Shown piece after piece: positions 8,534 to 17,818 of a DNA stretch of 64,000 nucleotides. The stretch is taken from contig NZ_JAFAND010000117.1 of the NCBI RefSeq assembly GCF_019232825.1, positions 1 through 64,000 on the forward strand, written 5' to 3'. The position numbers were made by a program, and so were the translations under genes. This DNA comes from Paludibacterium sp. GTDB taxonomy: Bacteria; Pseudomonadota; Gammaproteobacteria; Burkholderiales; Chromobacteriaceae. The notes beneath the pieces were generated by a model, which was given only the letters and a program-made list of their open reading frames with translations, did no database searches and was not told where the DNA came from. Within the stretch, counting starts at the first letter, position 1. Each line of letters begins with the position of its first letter.

Positions 8534-9064
8534 TCAGTCTTGAATCCAGGGTAAATGCCAGTGGCGCCAGCCACCCAGCGCACCGCGTTGCTGGTGCTCG
8601 TCCAGATCGCCCTCGAAGCCTTCGGTCACGTTGTAGACCTGGCCAAACCCGGCCTTGGTCGCAGCGGCAGCCGCGGCATGTGAACGTTTGCCACTGCGGC
8701 ACAGCAGCACCAGCGGTTCATTTTTACTACCGGCCTTGCTTTCCAGCTCACGCAAAAAGCGCGGGTTGGTCGACAGACTGCTGCCAATTTGCCATGGCAC
8801 ATTGCTCACGCCCGGAACCCGGCCGACATAACGCAACTCTTCAGGCGTTCGCACATCAATCAGCACGACGGCCCCCTGTTCGAACAACGACCAGGCCTCC
8901 TGTGGCGTCAAACTGCCGGCATAGGGCAGCCCATCCGCCTGCCCGCGTTGTCGGGCCTGCTGCAAAAGTTGTACTGCTTCGCTCACGATATCGGTCTCGC
9001 CCGGATCGATGGGCAAGTCGGGGGAAACCCGCGAAGGGTTTCCGGAAAGAGAGATCTGGGCCAT
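8534..9064 (-). CDS. rhodanese-like domain protein
   Basis: VLIDVRTPEELRYVGRVPGVSNVPW and active-site loop LLCRSGKRS; start at MAQISL preceded by AGGAGC; last gene upstream in the encapsulin operon. Confidence 0.9.
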   Translation of the reverse strand: MAQISLSGNPSRVSPDLPIDPGETDIVSEAVQLLQQARQRGQADGLPYAGSLTPQEAWSLFEQGAVVLIDVRTPEELRYVGRVPGVSNVPWQIGSSLSTNPRFLRELESKAGSKNEPLVLLCRSGKRSHAAAAAATKAGFGQVYNVTEGFEGDLDEHQQRGALGGWRHWHLPWIQD

Positions 9065-9373
9065 GTCTGCTCCTGTGCTTATCCACGTTGGCAAGAAGAC
9101 TATAGCCGAGGCCTAATAGACCGTGAACGAATCAAAAATGCATTACTTAGCACCAATAGAGATATAAAACCTTGAAGAAGCAACCAATAATATGCCAAAT
9201 ATATATCGCACACAACGCTAGACTGAGATGGATTAGTGTTGAACTGAATCACCCCTTTTTCCTAAGCACAGGTCGTGTCTGGATTTCTGTGTAAACCCGC
9301 CGTGCAAGAGCCATGTCTCGATCGGCAGCTCTGGCCGAATAACAGACCCTCGCTCCAGCCCAAAATCACGCGA

Positions 9374-9685
9374 TCAAACACTCCCCTCACGCTCAATCAC
9401 CAAAATCCGCGCTTCGCCGCGCGGATGCGCGACATGCTCGCAACCCACCCCGGCGTAAAACACATCACCCACTTCCAGCGTCACGACTTGCTCGATACCA
9501 GACTCGCGATAATGCATGTCGACCGTGCCGTCGAGCACCGCAAACACCTCGTCGCCATCGTTGACGTGCCATTTGTACGGTTGGTCGGTCCAGTGCAGGC
9601 GGGTCGTGGTCCCGTTCATGTTGGCGATATCGACAGCGCCCCAGGCGCGCGCGGCGGTGAAATCCTTGCTGCGAATAACCTTCAT
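9374..9685 (-). CDS. cupin domain protein
   Basis: WHVNDGDEVFAVLDGTVDMHY...VGDVFYAGVGCEHVAHP. Confidence 0.85.
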   Translation of the reverse strand: MKVIRSKDFTAARAWGAVDIANMNGTTTRLHWTDQPYKWHVNDGDEVFAVLDGTVDMHYRESGIEQVVTLEVGDVFYAGVGCEHVAHPRGEARILVIEREGSV

Positions 9686-9755
9686 GGATGGTCGCTCGTG
9701 AAGTGGTGGTGGATTCAGCGATGTTTGGCAGCCCTTCGCGTCGTCAACGTCAGGC

Positions 9756-9885
9756 TAAGAACCTCTAACAGAACACATTTCGCGGTTGGGTAGCGTGCGT
9801 TCGCGAAGCAACGCACGGCCTGTGGGCTCGCGCAAGACGTGCATTGCCTGCGGCGAATGCACACTACAAAACCTGAGCGGATGCC
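9756..9885. repeat. REP/MITE-like repeat, single unit
   Basis: Reverse complement closely matches 20409-20540, including AGAACCTCTNACAGAACACAT end. Confidence 0.8.
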
Positions 9886-9967
9886 GGTCAGGCGCATGGT
9901 ATGCATGAGGCGCTGCTGTTGGGATGGCTAACGAAGCGCCCCACCATCAATCTTCTTGGCGAGGGAT

Positions 9968-9997
9968 GGCGGGTTGTCGCTTCGCGCCGAACCCGCC
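9968..9997. repeat. REP-like intergenic hairpin
   Basis: GGCGGGTT...AACCCGCC. Confidence 0.55.
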
Positions 9998-10084
9998 CTA
10001 CAAAACTGGCATCCCCCACGTTGCCAAGCCGAGAAATCGTCACCGGTTCCTCGGCGCCGGCCAGGGAGGATGTCAGTCAATGCA

Positions 10085-10819
10085 TTACAGCGAAGGCATC
10101 GTGTAGCCTTCGATTTTGGCGGCATTAACCAGGCTGCTCAGGTACTGATGCATCATTTTGCTGCCCGCCATCTTGGTCAGGTATTGCTGCAACTGTTCCT
10201 TGACGTCATCAAAACTGATCTGTTCGCCCGCGTGGCGCTCGTTGACCTGGATGATGTGGAACCCGAACTGGGTCTGAACGAGCTGCGGGTTGATCTGGCC
10301 GGCATCGGTGCTGAAAACGGCCTGTTCAAATTCCGGAACCATTTGGCCACGGCCAAAGCGGCCAAGGTTGCCGCCCTGTTTGCCCGACGGGCAGGAGGAA
10401 TGCTGTTCAGCCAGCGAGGCGAACAGCGACGGTCGGGCTTGGACTTCGCTCAGCACGCCTTCGGCCTTGGACTTGGTCAGCATGTTGGACAGCTCGTCGC
10501 CGCCGGTCAGCGGGAACAGGATGTGGCTGGCCACGGCGGATTCGCCGCTGTTGAACCGTTCCGGATATTGCTCGTAAAACGCGCGGCAGGTGGCTTCATC
10601 CACCGGCTCGACTTGAATTTCCTTTTCCATCAGCGCGCCAATGGCTTCGCTGACATTGCTGGTGTCTAGACCTTCGGCACGGGCCTTTTGCAGCAACAGT
10701 TCACGCAGGATCAGTTCCTGGATGATGGCCTCGCGCGGCTCGGGGGCCTCGGCATTGTGGTTCTGCTCAGCCTGGATCATCTCTTCGGTGATTTCGACGC
10801 CGTTAACGAGAATGGACAT
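10085..10819 (-). CDS. peptidylprolyl isomerase (parvulin/PpiC type)
   Basis: ASHILFPL, GGNLGRFGRGQMVPEFEQAVF, TQFGFHIIQV. Confidence 0.92.
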   Translation of the reverse strand: MSILVNGVEITEEMIQAEQNHNAEAPEPREAIIQELILRELLLQKARAEGLDTSNVSEAIGALMEKEIQVEPVDEATCRAFYEQYPERFNSGESAVASHILFPLTGGDELSNMLTKSKAEGVLSEVQARPSLFASLAEQHSSCPSGKQGGNLGRFGRGQMVPEFEQAVFSTDAGQINPQLVQTQFGFHIIQVNERHAGEQISFDDVKEQLQQYLTKMAGSKMMHQYLSSLVNAAKIEGYTMPSL

Positions 10820-11010
10820 GTGATTTTCCTGAATGAAAGGTTGGTACGCTGCAAGGGTACACGGCGTGTTGAATGAACGGAATAAATGAAGCCAATGCGG
10901 CGAATGTCAAGAGGGCGGGGGCGATGCAGCACAAGGTTTCATTTATGCAAGAATCCAGATCACGGTGTGGATCTGCGCTTAACCCACACCTCAAAACCCT
11001 CGCCCTACCC

Positions 11011-11418
11011 TTACGCCCCGCCCTGCTTTTTGGGGAGTTCGGGGTTCATCACGTCCCATGTCGCGGCGCTGGCGACGTGAAAATCCAGCATGGGCACGTA
11101 GCGCGCGCTGTCGTTGAGCGTGCCGGCCTTGATGCCCAGCAGGCCGGGAAGGTGGCTGAATTTGGCGAACAACTGCGAGCCGCAATGTGGGCAGAAACCT
11201 CTGCTGTGGGTATTGCCGCTATCGGCCGTTGAGGCGAAATACTTGGCCTCGCCGGAAATCACCACGTCTTTTTCCGGGAAAACCATGGCGGGCACAAACG
11301 CGCTGCCCGACGTTCTTTGGCAGTCTTTGCAGTGGCAATTCCCCGCAAAGACCGGGTCGACATCGACCGAATAGTGGATGCCGCCACAAAGGCACTGGCC
11401 AGCGTATTTTGAACGCAC
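11011..11418 (-). CDS. GFA family (CENP-V/glutathione-dependent formaldehyde-activating-like) protein
   Basis: GQCLCGGIHY...NCHCKDCQRTSGSAF...FCPHCGSQL; GTG start proposed (VRSKYAG) with GGAG upstream; ORF track extends to 11493. Confidence 0.8.
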   Translation of the reverse strand: MRSKYAGQCLCGGIHYSVDVDPVFAGNCHCKDCQRTSGSAFVPAMVFPEKDVVISGEAKYFASTADSGNTHSRGFCPHCGSQLFAKFSHLPGLLGIKAGTLNDSARYVPMLDFHVASAATWDVMNPELPKKQGGA

Positions 11419-11447
11419 AGATTGCTCCGCGAGGGATGATGACGGCG

Positions 11448-11678
11448 TCAGCCTGCCAGCAAATTGGCCAATTCGTCCACCGCTTCCGCCCATTCGGCGT
11501 CGTCATCCAGCGCCTGTTTCAAGAAGGCGGACTGGGCGGCGGTCCAAAATGGCGCGTCGTGGATGCGCGTTTCGCGCGGCAGTGGGTGGCTGACGATGAA
11601 GGCGCGGATGGCGCCGATTTCAGCAGGCAGGCCCAGTTGGCTGAACAGGCTGGGCAGATCGTGGCGGCTGGTATCCAT
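11448..11678 (-). CDS. DUF2789 family protein
   Basis: LFSQLGLP...IRAFIVSHPLPRETRIHDAPFWTAAQSAFLKQALDDDAEWAEAVDELA. Confidence 0.75.
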   Translation of the reverse strand: MDTSRHDLPSLFSQLGLPAEIGAIRAFIVSHPLPRETRIHDAPFWTAAQSAFLKQALDDDAEWAEAVDELANLLAG

Positions 11679-11739
11679 GGATCACACTCCGAGGGTATCC
11701 AGTCCAGCATAGACCGCGTCGCGCCCAGCCTACAAACCG

Positions 11740-12174
11740 TCAGGCGTAGGTGTCCACCCCAGTGGTGCCGGTGGTGCCGCCCGTGTCCGACGTGGCGGCC
11801 GTGCTGGTGGCGGTGCCGGCGTCGTTTTGATTATTGGCATTGGCGGTGGCATGAGTGCCCGTTTTGCCGCTTTGTGTCCGTTGGGTTTTCTTGCGTTGGC
11901 TTTGTTGTGCCTTTTGTTGCTGCAATTGGCTCAATTGCTTGTTCAACGCTTCGATCTGCTTTTTGATTTGCTGCAGCTGTTTCTCCAGCGTGGTTTTATC
12001 CGTCGCGCTGCTGCTGCTCGTGCTGCTACTACTGGAGGCGTTGATCTCTTGCGTCAGCGTGATTTCCGACGACTGCAACGTGCTGATCTGGCTTTGTATC
12101 GCCTGAATTTGCGCGTCGAGCGCGCTGCTGTTGTTGCTGCTGCCAGTCGATGCGCTCACGGTTTGGATATTCAT
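11740..12174 (-). CDS. FlxA-like protein
   Basis: ALDAQIQAIQSQISTLQ coiled-coil and Ser-rich linker. Confidence 0.65.
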   Translation of the reverse strand: MNIQTVSASTGSSNNSSALDAQIQAIQSQISTLQSSEITLTQEINASSSSSTSSSSATDKTTLEKQLQQIKKQIEALNKQLSQLQQQKAQQSQRKKTQRTQSGKTGTHATANANNQNDAGTATSTAATSDTGGTTGTTGVDTYA

Positions 12175-12313
12175 GACCTGCTCCTTTTTGATCGATGACT
12201 CTCCTTTCATCGGCGGTGCAAATCATTTCTATGGTGACTTTACCTATTTTTACCATGAGAACAGCCGAAGAAAGGCCTGACATCTCCTAGGCATCGCTGT
12301 CAGCCAGAATTTG

Positions 12314-12349
12314 TTTCGTTTATTTCGCTTGTTTCGCTTATTTCGTTTA
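12314..12349. repeat. four tandem 9-bp units TTTCGYTTR
   Basis: TTTCGTTTA-TTTCGCTTG-TTTCGCTTA-TTTCGTTTA. Confidence 0.9.
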
Positions 12350-12467
12350 TCTATACTCGCAACGTAATGAAGAAATGCCATACATGGCACCGCACCAGCA
12401 CCACGAAAGGCTAGCCCCAATGAACGGATGCGGGACAACGCAATCGAAGACACACCGAGACGAGATA

Positions 12468-12926
12468 ATGAACATGACAGTCAAACCCGACCTGCCGACA
12501 GAGGCCGAAGTAACCCTAGCCAAGGAAAGTAGCCGCCTACTTTCTCTGTATCTCAGCAGCCAGGAAGAAGCTCAGTCAATTCGGGTCATCGATCAAGCAG
12601 GAGAGCATGAAGCAGTACAAGTGCCGACAGCCGCCTATCGCCTGCTGATCGATATCCTGGCACAGATGGCTCAAGGTAATGCGGTAAGCCTTATCCCCGT
12701 TCATGCTGAGCTGACAACCCAAGAGGCGGCCGACATGCTCAATGTTTCACGTCCGTATCTGGTCAAATTGCTGGATGGTGGGGACATTCCCTTTCACAAG
12801 GTGGGAACGCACCGGCGCGTGTGTTACCAAGATCTAGCGCAGTACAAAAACCGGATCGATACGGAGCGATTGAAAGCCTTAGAGGAGCTGTCGGCCCAAG
12901 CACAAGAATTGAATATGGGCTATTAA
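12468..12926 (+). CDS. HTH (excisionase-family) antitoxin-like DNA-binding protein
   Basis: ELTTQEAADMLNVSRPYLVKLLDGGDIPFHKVGTHRRVCYQDLAQYK; immediately upstream of PIN-like ORF. Confidence 0.85.
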   Translation: MNMTVKPDLPTEAEVTLAKESSRLLSLYLSSQEEAQSIRVIDQAGEHEAVQVPTAAYRLLIDILAQMAQGNAVSLIPVHAELTTQEAADMLNVSRPYLVKLLDGGDIPFHKVGTHRRVCYQDLAQYKNRIDTERLKALEELSAQAQELNMGY

Positions 12927-13151
12927 ATGACCAGTTTCTCGGCGGTGTACGACGCATGTGTCCTTTACCCTGCGCCCTTACGCGACCTGTTGATGCATCT
13001 GGCAATGACAGATTTATACCGAGCAAAGTGGACCGAACGGATACACGATGTGTGGATCAGGAATGTACTACTACACCGCCAAGATCTGACCACTGCGCAA
13101 TTGCAACGCACTCGCACACTCACTCAGTCTGAATGGGCAAGAGCCTTCTAA
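12927..13151 (+). pseudogene. truncated PIN-domain toxin
   Basis: MTSFSAVYDACVLYPAPLRDLLMHLAMTDLYRAKWT... matches the N-terminus of PIN toxins but ends at 74 aa. Confidence 0.75.
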
Positions 13152-13222
13152 TGACACAAACACGAGTGTGGTATCGCTTTGCATTCTGTTGCACCCATTC
13201 CCACTTTTGCTATTCCAATAAA

Positions 13223-13258
13223 CAAAACCCCAAACCCAGCCAAGGGTTTGGGGTTTTG
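13223..13258. terminator. bidirectional intrinsic terminator
   Basis: AAAACCCCAAACCC-agccaa-GGGTTTGGGGTTTT. Confidence 0.9.
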
Positions 13259-13277
13259 CTTTACCAGGCAAAACGGC

Positions 13278-14678
13278 TCAGGACCCGCCGCCGCCCAGCA
13301 CCTTGAACAAGGTGACGCGATTGCTCTCCTGCGACAGCTTCAGCGTAATCAGCTTCTGTTGCGCAGCATAGAGCGAGCGTTGCGAATCCAGCAGCGACAG
13401 GTAGCCGTCGATGCCCGCTTGGTAGCGCGCGTTCGACAGTTTGTAGCTGTTGGCGTTGGCGTCGGTCAGCCGTTGTTGCGCCGACAATTGCTCGCCCATG
13501 TTGGCGCGCACCGCCATGGCGTCGGCCGCTTCGCGGAACGCGGTCTGGATATCCTTCTGGTACTGCGCCACGTTGATGTCGCGCGTTACCTTGGCCGCGT
13601 CCAACGACGCCATCAGCGCGCCGCCGTTGAAGATCGGCAAGCTGATCTGCGGCACGAAGCTCCAAGTGCCGTTGCCGCCCTTGAACAACCGTCCCATGTC
13701 GTTGCTGGCGGAGCCGGCATTGGCGGTCAGCGTGATGCTGGGGAAGAACGCGGCGCGGGCGGCGCCGATATCGGCGTTGGCGGCCTTGAGCGCGTGCTCG
13801 TCGGCGCGCAGGTCGGGCCGCGCCAGCAGCACGTCGGACGACAGTCCGGACGGCAGCTCGGACAGCACCGCCGGGCCGTCGAACAGACCGCTTTGCGGCA
13901 GCAGGTTGTCGGCCAGCGGCGCGCCGACCAACAGCGTCAGTGCGTTTTGGTCTTGCGCCACCTGGCTGCGATAGCTGGCGGCGTCGACGCGGGCGCTATC
14001 GACCGTGGTTTGCGCCTGGCTCACGTCCAGTTGCGAGCCGATGCCGAACTGGAAGCGGCGCGCGATCAGTGCGTACGAGGTCTGCTGGCTGCCCAGGGTG
14101 TCCTCGGCCAGCTTCAGCTGTTCCTGGTCGGCGGCCAGCGTCAGCCAGGCGTTGACCACCTCGGCCACCAGGCTGATCTGGGTGGCGTTACGCGTTTCGG
14201 CACTCTGCAGGAAGGTCTCCCAAGCGGCGTCCTTCTGGTTCTGCAGTTTGCCGAACAAGTCGATTTCCCAGCTGCTGAAGCCGACGCCGGCGCTATAGCT
14301 GTGCGTCACGCGCGGCGTGCCGCCCGAGGTCAGGTCCTGTGCGGTCTGGGCATGCGTGCCGGCCGCGGTGGCGTTGATCGACGGCAGCAGGTCGGCGCGG
14401 GTAATGCCGTACTGGGCGCGCGCCTTGTCGATATTGAGCGCGGCGATGCGCAGGTCGCGGTTGTTGGCCAGCGCGGTCTCAACCACTTGCCGCAGGCGGG
14501 CGTCGTGGATGAAGGTGCGCCAGTCCAGCGCCAGCCGCTGGGCATCGGTCTGATGGCCATAGTCCGGCAAGGCGGCCGGCACCGGCGCCGCGGGGCGCTG
14601 GTAGTCCGGCGCCAACAGCGAGCTGCAGCCGGTCAGCAGGATGGCGGCAAGCGCCAAGGGCAGGATGCGCGGCATCAT
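13278..14678 (-). CDS. RND efflux outer-membrane factor (NodT/OprM family lipoprotein)
   Basis: Lipobox [42 protein letters not shown] overlap with RND gene; start at MMPRIL inside longer ORF. Confidence 0.93.
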   Translation of the reverse strand: MMPRILPLALAAILLTGCSSLLAPDYQRPAAPVPAALPDYGHQTDAQRLALDWRTFIHDARLRQVVETALANNRDLRIAALNIDKARAQYGITRADLLPSINATAAGTHAQTAQDLTSGGTPRVTHSYSAGVGFSSWEIDLFGKLQNQKDAAWETFLQSAETRNATQISLVAEVVNAWLTLAADQEQLKLAEDTLGSQQTSYALIARRFQFGIGSQLDVSQAQTTVDSARVDAASYRSQVAQDQNALTLLVGAPLADNLLPQSGLFDGPAVLSELPSGLSSDVLLARPDLRADEHALKAANADIGAARAAFFPSITLTANAGSASNDMGRLFKGGNGTWSFVPQISLPIFNGGALMASLDAAKVTRDINVAQYQKDIQTAFREAADAMAVRANMGEQLSAQQRLTDANANSYKLSNARYQAGIDGYLSLLDSQRSLYAAQQKLITLKLSQESNRVTLFKVLGGGGS

Positions 14679-17600
14679 GCGGTCTCCTTCTCGACGGCCG
14701 GGGCCGCCTGTTGGGTCGATTTGCTGAAGAAGCGGCGGATCTGCACGAAGAACAGCGGGATCAAGAAAATCCCCAGCACGGTCGAGGCGAACATGCCGCC
14801 CAGCACGCCGGTGCCGATCGCGTGCTGACTGCCCGAGCCGGCGCCGTTGGAGATCGCCAGCGGCAGCACCCCCAGGCCGAAGGCGAGCGAGGTCATCAGG
14901 ATCGGCCGCAAGCGCATGCGCGCGGCTTCCAGCGTGGCCTCGATCAGGCCGCGGCCCTGCTCTTGCAGCGACTTGGCAAACTCGACGATCAAAATGGCGT
15001 TCTTGGTCGATAGGCCGATGGTGGTCAGCAAGCCGACCTGGAAGTACACGTCGTTGGACAGGCCGCGCAGCCACGTGGCCATCAACGCGCCCACCACGCC
15101 GAGCGGCACCACCAGCATCACCGAGAACGGCACCGACCAGCTTTCATACAGCGCCGCCAGGCACAAGAACACCACCAGCATCGACAGCGCGTACAGCGAG
15201 GTCGCCTGCGAGCCGGCCAGCCGTTCTTGATACGACAGCCCGGTCCACGAGTAGCCGATGCCGGTCGGCAGCTGCGCCGCCAGTTTCTCCATCGTCTGCA
15301 TCGCCACGCCCGAGCTCAGGCCCGGCGCCGGCTGGCCCATGATCTCGACCGACGGCACGCCGTTGTAGCGCTCCAATCGCGGCGAGGCATAAGTCCAATA
15401 AGCGCGCGAGAAGGCGGAGAACGGCACCATGTCGCCATTGCTGTTCTTGACGTACCAGCGCTTCAGGTCGTCCGGCTGCATGCGGAACGGCGCGTCGGCT
15501 TGCACGTACACCTTCTTGGTGCGGCCCTTGTCGAGGAAGTCGTTGACGTACGAGCTGCCCCAGGCGGTGGCCAGCACGCTGTTGACGCTGTCCATCGACA
15601 AACCTTGCGCGCCGGCGCGTTCCTTGTCGACGTCGAGCTTGTACTGCGGCGTGTCGTCCATGCCGTTGGGGCGCACCGCCATCAAGCCGGGCTCCTTGGC
15701 CGCCATCATCAACAGCTGGTTACGCGCCGCCATCAGTTTCTGGTGGCCGAGGCCGCCCTGATCTTGCAACTGGAAGTCGAAACCGGTGGCGTTGCCCAGA
15801 TCCATCACCGCCGGCGGGGCGAAGGCGAACACCATTGCCTCGCGAATCTGCGAGAACGCCGCCATGGCGCGCCCGGCGATGGCGTCCACCTTCTGGCTGG
15901 CCGCCTTACGCTGGTCCCAATCCTTCAGGCTGACGAAGGCGATACCGGTGTTCTGGCCATTACCGGCGAAGCTGAAGCCGGCCACGGTGAAGATCGAGTT
16001 GACGTTGGCCTTCTCATCCACCAGGAAGTGGTGTTCCACCTTCTTCAACACGTTGACCGTGCTCTCCTGGGTCGCGCCAGGCGGCAGCGTCACCATGGAA
16101 AACAGCACCCCCTGGTCCTCATCCGGCAGGAACGAGGTCGGCAGGCGCACGAACAACAGCGCCATGATGCCGACGATGGCCAGGTAGATCAGCGAGTAGC
16201 GCGTGGCGCGCGCCAGCACGCGGCCGACCACGCTCTGGTAGCGCTCGGTGTTGCGCTCGAACATGCGGTTGAACCAGCCGAAGAAACCCTTGTGGTGCTT
16301 CTCGTGATCCTTCTCCACCGGCTTGAGCAGCGTCGCGCACAAGGCCGGGGTCAGCACCAGCGCCACCAGCACCGACAGCGCCATGGCCGACACGATGGTG
16401 ATGGAAAACTGCCGGTAGATCACGCCGGTCGAGCCGCCGAAGAACGCCATCGGCACGAACACCGCCGACAACACCAGGCCAATGCCCACCAGGGCGCTGG
16501 TGATCTGCTGCATCGACTTCTTGGTGGCTTCCTTGGGCGGCAGCCCCTCCTCGCTCATCACCCGCTCGACGTTCTCCACCACCACGATGGCGTCGTCGAC
16601 CAACAGGCCGATCGCCAGCACCATGCCGAACATGGTGAGCGTGTTGATCGAGAAGCCGGCGACCGACAGCACGCCGAAGGTGCCGAGCAGCACCACCGGC
16701 ACGGCGATGGTCGGAATCAAGGTGGCGCGGAAGTTCTGCAGGAACAGATACATCACCAGGAACACCAGCACGATGGCCTCGGCCAGCGTCTTGACCACTT
16801 CGCGGATCGAGATCTTGACGAACGGCGTGGTATCGAACGGATACACGGTCTTCATGCCGCGCGGGTAGAACTTCGCCAGCTCGTCGATGCGGGCTTCCAC
16901 GCCCTTGGCGGTGGCCAGCGCGTTGGCGCCGGTGGCCAGGGTGATGGCGATACCGGTGGCCGGCTTGCCGTTGAAGCGCGTGGTGTAGTCGTAGCTTTCC
17001 GCGCCGCGTTCGATGCGCGCCACGTCCTTCAGGCGCACCGACGAGCCGTCGGTGTTGGTGCGCAGCAGGATGTTGCCGAACTGTTCCGGCGTTTGCAGCA
17101 GCGTTTGCGAGGTGACGGTGACGTTGAGCTTCTGGCCCTTCACCGACGGCGTGCCGCCCAGCTGGCCGGCCGACACTTCGGCGTTTTGCGCGGTGATCGC
17201 GCTCGAGATATCGGACGGGTTGAGCTTATAGGTGTAGAGCTTGTTCGGGTCGAGCCAAACGCGCATCGCGTACGGCGCGCCGAACAGCTGCACGCTGCCA
17301 ACGCCGTTGACGCGGCTGATCGGGTCGAGCACGTTGGTCGACACGTAGTCGGCCAGGTCGGTGGCGTTCATCGAGCCGTCTTCCGACACGAAGCCCAGCA
17401 CCATCAAGAAGCTGGCGTTGGCCTTGTTGACGGTAATGCCCTGTTGCTGCACCACCTGCGGCAGACGCGGCGTGGCCAGCGACAGCTTGTTTTGCACCTG
17501 CACCTGGGCGATGTCCGGGTTGGTGCCGGCGTCGAAGGTCAGGTTGATGCTGACGCCGCCGGAGGAATCGCTGGTCGACGACATGTACAGCAGGCCGTCG

Positions 17601-17815
17601 AGCCCCTTCATGTTTTGCTCGATCACCTGGGTGACGGTGTTTTCAATGGTGCCGGCCGAAGCGCCCGGGTAGGTGGCGCGAATCGACACCTCCGGCGGCG
17701 CAATGTTCGGGTACTGCGATACCGGCAAGCCGGTAATCGCCAGCACGCCGGCCAGCATGATGATGATGGCGATCACCCAGGCAAAGATCGGGCGATCAAT
17801 AAAGAAACGCGCCAT
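14675..17815 (-). CDS. multidrug efflux RND permease (HAE1, AcrB/MexB-like)
   Basis: [41 protein letters not shown]. Confidence 0.97.
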   Translation of the reverse strand: MARFFIDRPIFAWVIAIIIMLAGVLAITGLPVSQYPNIAPPEVSIRATYPGASAGTIENTVTQVIEQNMKGLDGLLYMSSTSDSSGGVSINLTFDAGTNPDIAQVQVQNKLSLATPRLPQVVQQQGITVNKANASFLMVLGFVSEDGSMNATDLADYVSTNVLDPISRVNGVGSVQLFGAPYAMRVWLDPNKLYTYKLNPSDISSAITAQNAEVSAGQLGGTPSVKGQKLNVTVTSQTLLQTPEQFGNILLRTNTDGSSVRLKDVARIERGAESYDYTTRFNGKPATGIAITLATGANALATAKGVEARIDELAKFYPRGMKTVYPFDTTPFVKISIREVVKTLAEAIVLVFLVMYLFLQNFRATLIPTIAVPVVLLGTFGVLSVAGFSINTLTMFGMVLAIGLLVDDAIVVVENVERVMSEEGLPPKEATKKSMQQITSALVGIGLVLSAVFVPMAFFGGSTGVIYRQFSITIVSAMALSVLVALVLTPALCATLLKPVEKDHEKHHKGFFGWFNRMFERNTERYQSVVGRVLARATRYSLIYLAIVGIMALLFVRLPTSFLPDEDQGVLFSMVTLPPGATQESTVNVLKKVEHHFLVDEKANVNSIFTVAGFSFAGNGQNTGIAFVSLKDWDQRKAASQKVDAIAGRAMAAFSQIREAMVFAFAPPAVMDLGNATGFDFQLQDQGGLGHQKLMAARNQLLMMAAKEPGLMAVRPNGMDDTPQYKLDVDKERAGAQGLSMDSVNSVLATAWGSSYVNDFLDKGRTKKVYVQADAPFRMQPDDLKRWYVKNSNGDMVPFSAFSRAYWTYASPRLERYNGVPSVEIMGQPAPGLSSGVAMQTMEKLAAQLPTGIGYSWTGLSYQERLAGSQATSLYALSMLVVFLCLAALYESWSVPFSVMLVVPLGVVGALMATWLRGLSNDVYFQVGLLTTIGLSTKNAILIVEFAKSLQEQGRGLIEATLEAARMRLRPILMTSLAFGLGVLPLAISNGAGSGSQHAIGTGVLGGMFASTVLGIFLIPLFFVQIRRFFSKSTQQAAPAVEKETA

Positions 17816-17818
17816 GGC

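Noticed and set aside
12314-12349. CRISPR or minisatellite array
   Set aside because: Units are contiguous 9-mers without spacers
12250-12453. 67-aa ORF with (KRN)n repeat
   Set aside because: Explained by the 9-bp DNA tandem repeat; no coding support
13179-14828. 549-aa plus-strand ORF opposite the NodT-like gene
   Set aside because: Shadow ORF; the opposite frame is a clear outer-membrane factor
14679-15074. Upstream extension of the outer-membrane factor ORF (598 aa in the ORF track)
   Set aside because: Overlaps the RND gene in another frame; the lipoprotein signal begins at MMPRILPL, so the true start is 14678
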